A stretch of DNA of 64,000 bases from Candidatus Rifleibacteriota bacterium (GTDB taxonomy: Bacteria; Muiribacteriota; Ozemobacteria; Ozemobacterales; Ozemobacteraceae). The translations under genes were made by a program, and so were the position numbers. Location: NCBI GenBank assembly GCA_012517355.1, contig JAAYVD010000111.1, positions 1 through 64,000 of the forward strand, in the 5' to 3' direction. The notes under the pieces are model-generated. The model was not told where the DNA came from. It was given only the letters and a program-made list of their open reading frames with translations, and searched no databases. Shown here in pieces: positions 25,340 through 33,022 of the stretch. Numbering within the stretch: position 1 is the stretch's first letter; each line of letters begins with the position of its first letter.

Positions 25340-27769
25340 TCAGCGCCCTCCCGCGCCAGAGGCGCGGCCCGCATCGCCGCCAGGGTTTCCGCCCCGATCG
25401 TCGAGGAGCAGGGTCCCGATGACCGGCCCGGGCTCGGCGAAATACCAGGTGTAGCGCACGTCACGGCCCCAGGTCAGGTTCCGGTTCCCTGGCGTCCCCG
25501 GCTTCGGCCGGCCGTCGATATCATGGACGACGGCCGAGAACCCCGCGCGGGGGCCGGTCAGACCCAGCGAACCGCGCCGCAGGACCAGCACGCCGCGATA
25601 GCCCCTGGCATCGGCGGTGCCGGTCACCCGCACGTGCGGCGTGGACTGAGCAGGATGGAAGACCTCCCGCCACCGCAGGCCCGAGCCGACCACCATGAGG
25701 TCGGAGGTTCCCCTTTGCCGCCCCGGATGGCTGGGGGACCCACCCGGTCCGCCCACGGCGGCGGGTTCCTCGCGCCGCGGAGCCACCGAGACCAGGAGAT
25801 CGTCTGACCCGCCCCATTTCATGCCGTCGCCCCGCGTGTCGAGGAAGAACTCGATGCTGTCACCTCGGCCCATGGCGTCCCGGGCGAACCCGTTGACCGG
25901 GTTGGGGTCGTGCACCTCGAACCGCACCAACAGCAGGCTCGGGGTGTACGCGACCTGGATGGTCGTTTGGAAGGCGGGGGAAGGGTTGTATCCCTGCTGG
26001 AGATGGTTGGCATCGAGCGTGATGGCCGGCAGGTCCTGCCAGGCACCGGCTTCGGCCCCGCCCAGACGGACGGCCAGGGGTCCGGCAACCGGGGTGGCGC
26101 GAAAAGTGGGCCGCTCCCACGGCAGGAAGGGATTGGTGCGGACGATCGCCGCCGGCGCGGGGGGCGGGGGCCGCCGGCCGACGACCAGGCCGGCCTTCTG
26201 CAGGCCGCGCTCGACGCGGGAATCGGCCATGAACCAGCGCCAGACCCGGCCGGTGCGATGGTTCTCGATGGCGAGCAGCAGCGGGCCCTGGTTGATCGCG
26301 TAGGCGTCGGTGGCGACGAATCCGGCATCGAGGTTGAACGAGTCGGCGAATCCGAACCGGCCCCACAGGCGGTCGCCCAACCGCTCGTAGAGATGCCGCA
26401 GGGAGCGGACGGCCAGGTCGGGGGCGACCGTGATCGCGCATCCGGCCGCGGCCGGGGCCACCGTCCCGTCGACGATGGCGACGCCCGGAGGCGCGCCGTA
26501 GGCGCGGTAGCCCGACGGCCCGATGCAGGCGGTCAGGCCCCACCGGTCCTCGTCGAAGGTGCGGAAGGCGCGGCGCAGGTCCAGGCAGAACTGCCGGTTG
26601 GCCAGGGTGGCGCAGCGCGAGTTCTCGAAGTAATCGGCATCGGCGTCCGCCCGGTTCCGGAAGTCGATGAACAGGTGCGAGAACTGGTGCGTGAACAGGG
26701 GCGGACAGCCGATGAACACCTGGCCGCCGTATTCCCCCCAGGGCCGGCGCATGGCCCGCCAGCCGGTGTCGGCGATGGCATGCCGGGTGGCACCCATGGC
26801 CAGGACATACAGCAGGTGTGACTCGCAATAGTGGTCCCAGGACGACTCGAGGAACCCGCTCTCCGGCTTCCACCCCATGCGGGGGAAAAGGCCGCCGGCC
26901 GTCATCCAGGCCCAGTCGACCCGGTCGAGGAGCCGGTCGGCCAGCCCGACCAGTTCCGGGTCGTCGGCGAAACAGCCGCGGGCGGTCACCACCCCGGCCA
27001 GCAGCAGGGCGGTGTCGATCGAGCTGATCTCGCAGTTCCACATCCGCGCCCCGGTGCGGGCATCGACGAAATGGTAGAAGAACCCCCGTTTCTGGAACAT
27101 CCGCCCGAGAAAGAAGCGGAAGGTGCGGACGATCAGGTCGCGGGCCGCGCGCCGCGGCATCCAGCCACGCTCCGCACCCACGCACCAGGCAGCCAGCCCG
27201 AACCCGGTGCCGGCGATGGTCGCCGGGCTGTATCCGAGGCCGACCGGCCGGCGGTTGTCGGCACGATCGAGAACCAGCCCGTTGTCGGGGTTCGCCGCCT
27301 CGACGAAGTAGGCGAAGGCCCGTCGCTGGATGAGGTCGAGCATGGCGTCGTCCGAGAGGCCCGCCGCCACCCGGGCGGGTGGCAACACCCGGTTGGGAGC
27401 GACCGCCCCGGCGGCCCCGGCCAGCAGCCAGGAAACGGCCAGCAGCAGGAGAACAGCTGCATACCCCCAGGCCCAACCCCCGCGCCCTCGGCCGGGGCGG
27501 CCCTTTTGCGATGCGGGAAACTCGCGTTTCGCGCCGCCATCCGTGGCGGCAAGGGGGCACTTCCGACGTCGTCCCGGCCGGCTGCCGGCCGGCCGATCCC
27601 GGCCGGGACGGTCGGCCCCCGCGGCCAGCGCGAAACGGTCGGGCCGCACCGCCGGCCGTGGCGGCCAAGGGGCACTTCCGACCTCGTGTCGGTCGGGACC
27701 GGGTCGGCCGACCCTCTCCCCCGAAGAGTGGGCGGGGCGTCTCTGGCAGAGCGTGGCGGTTCCTGGCAT
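25340..27769 (-). CDS. glucoamylase-family (PF10091-like) hydrolase with CBM9-like C-terminus
   Basis: About 809 residues. After an unusual N-terminal stretch of about 90 residues comes a hydrophobic segment (YAAVLLLLAVSWLLAGAAG), then the glucoamylase-type alpha/alpha barrel: RRAFAYFVEAANPDNGLVLD, SIDTALLLAGVVTAR, WDHYCESHLLYVLAMG, FTHQFSHLFIDFRN, SFNLDAGFVATDAYAINQGP, matching COG5368/GH144-type proteins that act on glucans. The last 250 residues resemble a CBM9/DOMON domain (LLLVRFEVHDPNP; GDSIEFFLDTRGDG; NRNLTWGRDVRYTWYF). ATG 27769 has GGGAG 4-5 bp upstream; there is no start codon between it and the signal segment, because two R1 repeats fill that interval. A third R1 lies in the CBM9-like part. 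Likely exported polysaccharide hydrolase; the substrate is unknown. Confidence 0.75.
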   Translation of the reverse strand: MPGTATLCQRRPAHSSGERVGRPGPDRHEVGSAPWPPRPAVRPDRFALAAGADRPGRDRPAGSRPGRRRKCPLAATDGGAKREFPASQKGRPGRGRGGWAWGYAAVLLLLAVSWLLAGAAGAVAPNRVLPPARVAAGLSDDAMLDLIQRRAFAYFVEAANPDNGLVLDRADNRRPVGLGYSPATIAGTGFGLAAWCVGAERGWMPRRAARDLIVRTFRFFLGRMFQKRGFFYHFVDARTGARMWNCEISSIDTALLLAGVVTARGCFADDPELVGLADRLLDRVDWAWMTAGGLFPRMGWKPESGFLESSWDHYCESHLLYVLAMGATRHAIADTGWRAMRRPWGEYGGQVFIGCPPLFTHQFSHLFIDFRNRADADADYFENSRCATLANRQFCLDLRRAFRTFDEDRWGLTACIGPSGYRAYGAPPGVAIVDGTVAPAAAGCAITVAPDLAVRSLRHLYERLGDRLWGRFGFADSFNLDAGFVATDAYAINQGPLLLAIENHRTGRVWRWFMADSRVERGLQKAGLVVGRRPPPPAPAAIVRTNPFLPWERPTFRATPVAGPLAVRLGGAEAGAWQDLPAITLDANHLQQGYNPSPAFQTTIQVAYTPSLLLVRFEVHDPNPVNGFARDAMGRGDSIEFFLDTRGDGMKWGGSDDLLVSVAPRREEPAAVGGPGGSPSHPGRQRGTSDLMVVGSGLRWREVFHPAQSTPHVRVTGTADARGYRGVLVLRRGSLGLTGPRAGFSAVVHDIDGRPKPGTPGNRNLTWGRDVRYTWYFAEPGPVIGTLLLDDRGGNPGGDAGRASGAGGR
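25686..25765 (-). repeat. R1 repeat inside CBM9-like domain (sense to the gene)
   Basis: On the minus strand: CCATCCGGGGCGGCAAAGGG then CCTCCGACCTCATGGTGGTCG. It encodes HPGRQRGTSDLMVVGSG between two beta strands of the CBM9-like domain, in frame. Confidence 0.7.
27498..27585 (+). repeat. R1 repeat in N-terminal coding part of glucoamylase-like gene, copy 1
   Basis: GAAACTCGCGTTTCGCGCC, then GCCGCCATCCGTGGCGGC (perfect 7-bp stem) and TTCCGACGTCGTCCCGG. Antisense to the gene, encoding KCPLAATDGGAKREF just before the signal segment. Confidence 0.9.
27612..27705 (+). repeat. R1 repeat in N-terminal coding part of glucoamylase-like gene, copy 2
   Basis: GCGAAACGGTCGGGCCGC, GCCGGCCGTGGCGGCC, CACTTCCGACCTCGTGTCGG. 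Second head-to-tail copy next to 27498-27585, in frame in the same gene. Confidence 0.85.
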
Positions 27770-28095
27770 CTGGCTCCCTCGCAAAGAGGTTGGGGAAAAG
27801 CCCGAAGGCCTCCCGTCGCGGTCGATGGAAAGATTATCGCCGACGGGGGAGCTCACGGCAAGGGGTGCCGTGCGCGGACCCAGGATGCCACGAGGAGGAG
27901 CCCCCCCCCCGACGCGGTTGATGTCTTCAACCCCGGCCGGCGGAGGGCCCCCCGGCAGTGGGCGAAACGGGCGTTTCGCGCCGCCATCCGTGGCGGCACA
28001 GGGGTATGGCCGACGTCGTGTCGGTCCGGTCGGGTCCCCGGTGGATTGGCATGGGCGGCCCGTATGCGCTACAGTGGGAACAGGAGGTGCCGCCC
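27770..28095. other. intergenic region between divergent glucoamylase-like and ankyrin genes
   Basis: Contains one R1 repeat and a C-run (CCCCCCCCCC) near 27900. Otherwise no gene or clear promoter. Confidence 0.55.
27950..28035 (+). repeat. R1 repeat, best-formed copy
   Basis: Three consecutive perfect hairpins: CGAAACGGGCGTTTCG (27963-27978), GCCGCCATCCGTGGCGGC (27980-27997) and CCGACGTCGTGTCGG (28010-28024). Intergenic. Used here as the reference copy. Confidence 0.95.
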
Positions 28096-29172
28096 ATGCC
28101 AGTCGACCTGACGCCCTTTCGGAAAGCTCTCCAGCAGGGCGATCGCGCGGCCGTCCGGAGATTCCTGGACGACGGCCTGACGCCTGCCACCCTGGCCGCA
28201 GCCGGCCTGTTCCCTTTGCACGAAGCGGTCTGGAACGGCCATGCCGAGGTGGTCGCCGACCTGCTCGAGGCGGGGTTCTCCCTCGAGGCCCGTGACCACG
28301 ACGGTCGCACCCCTCTGCATTTCGCCCATCTGCCCGGCCACCGGGACATCCTGATCCTGCTGCTCGACCGGGGGGCCGACCTGCATGCCCGCAACCGCCA
28401 TGGCGAAACCCTCCTCCACCTTGCCGCCCGCTGGGGAAGCGACGAACTGGTCGAGCTCCTGGTCGCCCGGGGCGCCGACCCCAGCGCGGTGGACCTCCAG
28501 GGTCGCACCGCCCTGGCGCACGCCTCGCAAGCCAATTTTCCCGACATCGTCCGGTTCCTCACCCCCCGCACCCACCTCGCCTGGATGCCGGACCATCCCA
28601 GAGGGCCGGTCGCCTCGCGACGCGACGCCGCCGCCCTGGTCCGCCGCGCCGTCCAGGAGGGCTTCCCCGCCTCGCTCGACGATTTCATCCGGCAGGGCGT
28701 CGACCTCACCACCCCCGACAAGGAAGGTCGCTTCCTGCTGCACCACGCCGCCCAGGGCCGCCACCCCGACATCCTGGTCCGCCTGCTCGGCACCGGTCCC
28801 AACCTGCATTGCCGCGACCGCAACGGCGGCACCCCGCTGCACACTGCCGCCGCCCACGGGGCGGTCGAGGCGGTCCGCCTCCTGCTCCTGGCCGGAGCAG
28901 ACCCCAACCTGGACAACGCCCAGGGCGACACCCCCCTGCACACCGCCGCCCGGGGCAGGCATCCCGAGGCCGTCCGTCTCCTGCTCGAAGCCAGGGCCGA
29001 CCCTCTGCGCAACAATCACCAGGGAAAAACCCCTCTGCAGCTCGCCCGCGAGGTTGCCGTCGACGTGCCGGCCCACCTCGTGGAATTCGGACGCCCGGCC
29101 CTCAACCCCGGCGAGCAGGAGGCCAACCGCCGGATCATCGACCTGCTGACCAGGGCGGAGCAGGAGCGGTGA
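28096..29172 (+). CDS. ankyrin-repeat protein
   Basis: 358 residues, no signal peptide. Ankyrin units are visible as DGRTPLHFAHLPGHRDILIL, GETLLHLAARWGSDELVELL, GRTALAHASQANFPDIVRFL, GGTPLHTAAAHGAVEAVRLL, GDTPLHTAARGRHPEAVRLL and a last GKTPLQLAREV, about eight repeats in all with one broken unit in the middle (residues 155-200). AGGAGG lies 8 bp before ATG 28096. The stop overlaps the GTG start of the sirtuin gene (GTGA), so the two proteins are made together. Ankyrin repeats are protein-binding scaffolds; a partner or inhibitor role toward the sirtuin is inferred from coupling only. Confidence 0.85.
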   Translation: MPVDLTPFRKALQQGDRAAVRRFLDDGLTPATLAAAGLFPLHEAVWNGHAEVVADLLEAGFSLEARDHDGRTPLHFAHLPGHRDILILLLDRGADLHARNRHGETLLHLAARWGSDELVELLVARGADPSAVDLQGRTALAHASQANFPDIVRFLTPRTHLAWMPDHPRGPVASRRDAAALVRRAVQEGFPASLDDFIRQGVDLTTPDKEGRFLLHHAAQGRHPDILVRLLGTGPNLHCRDRNGGTPLHTAAAHGAVEAVRLLLLAGADPNLDNAQGDTPLHTAARGRHPEAVRLLLEARADPLRNNHQGKTPLQLAREVAVDVPAHLVEFGRPALNPGEQEANRRIIDLLTRAEQER

Positions 29173-29900
29173 CCGCCGGCCCGGGATCGATCGTCATCCT
29201 GACCGGGGCGGGCATCTCCCGCGAGTCGGGCCTGGCCACCTTCCGCGATGCCGACGGCATCTGGGCCAAGGTCCGCCTGGAGGACGTGGCCACCCCCGGC
29301 GGTTTCGCCCGCGACCCCGCTCTCGTGCACGAATTCTACAACCACCGGCGCCGGGAGCTGCGCGACCCCGGCGTCGTCCCGAACGCCGCCCACCTCGCCC
29401 TGGCCGACCTCGAACGCCGCTGGCCGGGCGAGGTGCTGCTGGTGACGCAGAACATCGACGACCTGCACGAGCGGGCGGGCAGCCGCCGGCTCCTCCACAT
29501 GCACGGGGAACTGCTGAAGGTTACTTGTACAAAGTGCGAAAACGTGTTCCCCTGGCCGGGTGACCTGGGCCTGGAAACCGCCTGTCCCGGCTGTACCTGC
29601 GTGGGCCGCCTGCGTCCGCGGGTGGTCTGGTTCGAGGAGATGCCCCTGTATCTCGACGAGATCGGCCAGGCCCTGGCGAACTGCTCCGTGTTCGTCTCGA
29701 TCGGCACCTCGGGCAACGTCTACCCGGCGGCGGGGTTCGTGGCCCTGGCCCGGAAGGCGGGCGCCCGCACCGTCGAACTGAACCTGGAGCCCTCGCAGGG
29801 CGCCTCTCTGTTCGCCGAGGCCGTCTACGGCCCCGCCACCCAGGTGGTGCCGGCCTTCTGCCGGCGATTGTTGCAGGAGGCGGGCCTCCCAGCCGCCTGA
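29169..29900 (+). CDS. cobB: NAD-dependent protein deacylase, CobB/SIRT5-type
   Basis: 243 residues. Sirtuin motifs: GAGISRESGLATFRD (residues 13-27), TQNIDDLH (93-100), catalytic His112 in LHMHGELL, four zinc Cys (120, 123, 139, 142) and GTSGNVYPAA near the NAD ribose site. Tyr57 and Arg60 in EFYNHRR form the YxxR pair that lets class III sirtuins (E. coli CobB, SIRT5) accept succinyl or malonyl lysine, so both deacetylation and desuccinylation are plausible. It removes acyl groups from protein lysines in the cytoplasm, using NAD. GTG start overlaps the ankyrin gene stop. Confidence 0.92.
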   Translation: MTAGPGSIVILTGAGISRESGLATFRDADGIWAKVRLEDVATPGGFARDPALVHEFYNHRRRELRDPGVVPNAAHLALADLERRWPGEVLLVTQNIDDLHERAGSRRLLHMHGELLKVTCTKCENVFPWPGDLGLETACPGCTCVGRLRPRVVWFEEMPLYLDEIGQALANCSVFVSIGTSGNVYPAAGFVALARKAGARTVELNLEPSQGASLFAEAVYGPATQVVPAFCRRLLQEAGLPAA

Positions 29901-30092
29901 GGTGGGGGAAGAATCGCGACGAGAGACGGTTCGCCGACCGGACCAGATATCCTTTCCGTCGATGTACGTTGATACCCGCTGAGACTGCGCCGGAGCGTTC
30001 ATCTCGGAGGTTGGCCATCCCATGCAAAACGGCGGCTTTCCTTGCCCCGCCTGGCCCGCAAACCATGTCGATGAGGCTCGCCAGGAGATCCC

Positions 30093-30699
30093 AGGGAGCG
30101 GCGCCAGTGACCGCGCCGTCGCTCTTTTCCCTGATGAAGCCGAGGATGCCGGGGACCTGATCCTTGACGATGGAGCTGATCCGCTTCAGGTTGGGCGGCC
30201 GGTCGAACCACTGCGCCGGGTTCTGCAGAAACACCAGTTCCTGGTCGACCAGCCGCACCAGGAAAGGGTTGCGGCCCTCACCGAGCTTCCGCATCCGGCC
30301 CAGGAAGGCCCGGTATTCCTGGGCCCCCTGCGGGCGGGTGGGCAAAATGGCCACCACCCGATAGATGTCCATCAGCTTCTGGAGGGTCTGCAACTGGCAC
30401 TTGCCGCCCTTGTACCGGCTCAGATCGGATTGCAGAAGGGCATAATAATCTACCGTCCGGTCCAGGGCTAACGAACCGCGAAGCGGAGCTTCCGCGAGGT
30501 GAACTCGTCAGCGTTCCCCTCGCCGGCAGAAAGGGTCCAGGGCCATCGGCCCTGGTGGGGTGAAGGGGCAAAGCCCCTTCGGCAAGCCTTCATGCGGATC
30601 ATTGATAAAAATAGCGCATTTGTACAATGTTACCGACGAGTGACTCGTAGATGATCCTGTAGGCATGCAGGTTCTCCTGCAGGGAAACGGCGTCGGGCG
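30093..30699 (-). pseudogene. broken partial copy of the triad C PilV-like gene 3' part
   Basis: High-identity copy of about 450 bp of the gene at 33023-34402 (its 3' third, from SLQENLHAYRIIYES to DGAVTG). The reading frame is lost twice: a foreign segment at 30449-30606 splits it after YALLQSDLSRY on one side and MRYFY on the other, and the original TAG stop is mutated so the frame runs on. There is no prepilin N-terminus, start codon or ribosome site. It is a duplicated and decayed fragment, joined on its 5' side to repeat R3. Confidence 0.85.
30449..30606. mobile_element. structured ~158-bp insertion inside the broken pseudopilin copy
   Basis: The sequence is absent from the intact gene: flanks CATAATAA and AAATAGCG join directly there (CGTAATAATAATAGCG). 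It is rich in hairpins: GCGGAGCTTCCGC, CCAGGGCCATCGGCCCTGG and GAAGGGGCAAAGCCCCTTC. No ORF. The short ATAA at both ends may be a target duplication. It behaves like a small non-autonomous element; the family is unknown to me. Confidence 0.65.
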
Positions 30700-30862
30700 A
30701 GATTCCGGGGACGTGATACGAAAGTGGGTGTCGGTTCGTCCGGGGATGGTTCCCAATCCCCGGAGCGAAGTTATCTCCGGCAGGGCTTTTGCAGGAAGCT
30801 TGGGCCGACGTTTTCCGGGGGGAAGTGGGCGGCCGGCAAGGTGTTCCAGGCTGGCGGGAAAG
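30700..30862 (+). repeat. dispersed repeat R3, copy 1
   Basis: Diverged direct repeat of 32564-32724. Shared blocks: GATTCCGGGGACGTGATACG, GAAAGTGGGTGTCGGTTC, GCTTGGGCCGACGTTTTCCG and GGAAGTGGGCGGCCGGC. It abuts the broken pseudopilin copy. Confidence 0.75.
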
Positions 30863-30948
30863 TCGGGGTTTCCCAGGGGCCTTCCGGTTCGCGGGTGAAT
30901 GAACCCGGAATTTCTCGGGAGGTAGATCTGTTACCCCTTCCACCAGGA

Positions 30949-32364
30949 TCACCCGTTCCCGCAGCATTTCTTGAACTTCCGGCCGCTACCGCACGGGCAG
31001 GGATCGTTTCTTCCCGGCTCCCGGGCTGGTTCAGGGAGGAGCGGTGAGCCGCTCTCCGTCAGGATCTCCTTCCCGGAGGTTACCCCACGCTGGCGGGCCG
31101 CCCAGGTCTTGAACAAGGAGTTCACCAGCCTTTGCCGGCGCCGCAACTCCCTGGACCAGTTGGAAAGACGCCGTCGCAACAATCCCCACAGCCGAGGTCC
31201 TCGTTCCCGCATGGGGCCGTCGGGGCGACCCACCATCCTGCCTTGCGTGACATTCACCCAGAACAGGCAATCGGGCTCGGTTGGAGCGTCCGGATCCGAC
31301 GAGGCGTCCTCACGAAACCATTGCAACAGGATTTCTTGAGGGGAAGATGTCGTCGAGAGAGGGAAGGTTTCCACCCAGACCCACTCCTGACCTTCATCTT
31401 CGACGGTCAGGGGGGAGGTGAAAGGGAACAGTTCCTGATAGGCGATCAGGCCGCTCTCCTTCTCGTCGAGGGTGTCTTCCGAAAATTCGACCCGGGCGTC
31501 ATTCTCGAGACAATGGGCTTCCTGTTCACGCTTGATGGCGAGAAAGTAGCGTTTGAGCTCCTTCCAGTCCTCCGGGGTCAACAGGCCCAGGATGGCATCG
31601 GCCACCTCGAGACTGTCGGGATTGGCTTTTCCCGTGGCGTCCCGGTTGACCAGGGTCTCTTTCTCCAGGTCGAGCACGAAATATGGCAGACCCTGCTTCG
31701 GGGAAGCGTCAGCCCGAACCGGGAAAAGAAAGACCTCGACGTTCTGGCAGGCACAGAACGGGTGGTCACAGACGACGAGGCGCATTTTCTGGTCGAGGCC
31801 GGCGAACGACCCGGTCGGCAGGCGGATGACCTGACGCTCGGGGTCGGGCATGAGGGACAGTCGGGGCCTGGGCAGGGCGTCGGGTGGATTGGTGCGCAGG
31901 CTGGCCTCGTCAAACGTCAGGATGGTCTGGGGCCCCCCATCCGGGTTCCTGACATGGACCACCTCGCCTCCATTCCAGGTTTTGAACAGGATCAGCTCGT
32001 CCTGCTGGTCCATGAAACCGAGGACTCCCTGGAATTCCAGGCCGGGCTTCATCGCCCCTTTGATCATGGCAAGGTCGACGACCGCCGTCGGGCAGGTGGC
32101 GCAGAAGAACGCCACGGGCCCGATGGCGGTTCGAGGGGATCCGGAGGTCGCGTAGATGACCTTGGTCATCTGCTGTTTCAGGGGGCCGCCGCACTGCGGA
32201 CACGCTTCGGAGCCTCCCGCGGCGTCCAGGGAGAAGGCCCTCTCGACCTGCCCGGAGAAAAGGGGCAGGCCATAGGACTTCGTCAGGGTCTCCACGAATT
32301 CCTGGTGGGACTCGGTCGGCACGGCGTCGAGATCGAGCCGGATCTGCGGCTTCGGGGTATTCAT
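30949..32364 (-). CDS. SEC-C motif protein with N-terminal zinc ribbon
   Basis: 471 residues, cytoplasmic. The last 22 residues hold the SEC-C zinc motif (GRNDPCPCGSGRKFKKCC), also found at the end of SecA and in many unrelated cytoplasmic proteins. The N-terminal part has a second Cys pair set (CPQCGGPLK... CATCP), so two zinc sites are likely. Between them lies an alpha/beta region I cannot assign. GGAGGG is 7 bp before ATG 32364. The gene is flanked on both sides by diverged copies of repeat R3 and sits between the broken and intact copies of the pseudopilin gene, so it may have been placed there by recombination. Confidence 0.7.
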   Translation of the reverse strand: MNTPKPQIRLDLDAVPTESHQEFVETLTKSYGLPLFSGQVERAFSLDAAGGSEACPQCGGPLKQQMTKVIYATSGSPRTAIGPVAFFCATCPTAVVDLAMIKGAMKPGLEFQGVLGFMDQQDELILFKTWNGGEVVHVRNPDGGPQTILTFDEASLRTNPPDALPRPRLSLMPDPERQVIRLPTGSFAGLDQKMRLVVCDHPFCACQNVEVFLFPVRADASPKQGLPYFVLDLEKETLVNRDATGKANPDSLEVADAILGLLTPEDWKELKRYFLAIKREQEAHCLENDARVEFSEDTLDEKESGLIAYQELFPFTSPLTVEDEGQEWVWVETFPLSTTSSPQEILLQWFREDASSDPDAPTEPDCLFWVNVTQGRMVGRPDGPMRERGPRLWGLLRRRLSNWSRELRRRQRLVNSLFKTWAARQRGVTSGKEILTESGSPLLPEPAREPGRNDPCPCGSGRKFKKCCGNG

Positions 32365-33022
32365 GGTTTGGTCCCTCCTGGGTCGTGCCGGGAGTGGGGA
32401 GGCCTTGGCGGGCCCCCTGGCACCACCCTATGCTACGCAAGATACCTTCCTTGCGGTGGCGGGGCAAGACCTTCCGACCAGCTTGCGTCAGCCGTGGGTG
32501 GCGGGCATGATACGGATGCCTGACGGGGTAACCCGGTCGCGGCCGGGCACCAGGCTGATTTCGGATTTCGGGGAGGTGAAACGAAACTGGGTGGCGGTTC
32601 CTTCGGGGGTGAATCACCACCCCGGGAGCGCAGGTTGCCTGGTCAGGACATTGGACGGGGCTTGGGGCCACGCTTTCCGGGGCGGAGTGGACGGCCGGCC
32701 GGGCGCTCCCGTCTGTCCAGGAAATCTGAACAGCCCAGGGGCTTTCCGGCCTACTCGGCCAGCCGGTCGAGATCGGCCCGAAATTCGGCGGAGCGGAAAA
32801 AGGTCGGCTGACAGCGGTTTCCCCGGCGCAACCCAGCGGGCTGCTGGTATCATCGGATTCTCTACCGAATGCGTTGGGATACCCTTGATCTGATGCGCGT
32901 TTCGCGGCGACAGGGAATGAAACAGCGGGGGCGGCCTGGGCCGCCGCTGGTGCTGCCGGGCTCATTTGGCCGGCAATGGAATCCCGCTGGGATTTCCCCG
33001 AAAAGACAACCGTGACGCTGGA
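32365..33022. other. gene-free region with repeat R3
   Basis: About 660 bp between the SEC-C gene start and the end of the triad C PilV-like gene. It holds R3 copy 2. A TATCAT at about 32850 is not placed before any gene. No other feature is supported. Confidence 0.55.
32564..32724 (+). repeat. dispersed repeat R3, copy 2
   Basis: Counterpart of 30700-30862: GATTTCGGGGAGGTGAAACG, GCTTGGGGCCACGCTTTCCG, GGCGGAGTGGACGGCCGGCC. Lies on the other side of the SEC-C gene in the same orientation. Confidence 0.75.

Noticed and set aside
27895-27915. C-run near 27900 as a phase-variable tract
   Set aside because: It lies in intergenic DNA, not near a start codon or promoter that can be recognised, and could be an assembly artefact.
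29521-30393. 290-residue open frame covering the broken pseudopilin copy
   Set aside because: It joins a fragment of the duplicated gene to unrelated shadow sequence antisense to the sirtuin gene; no start signal.
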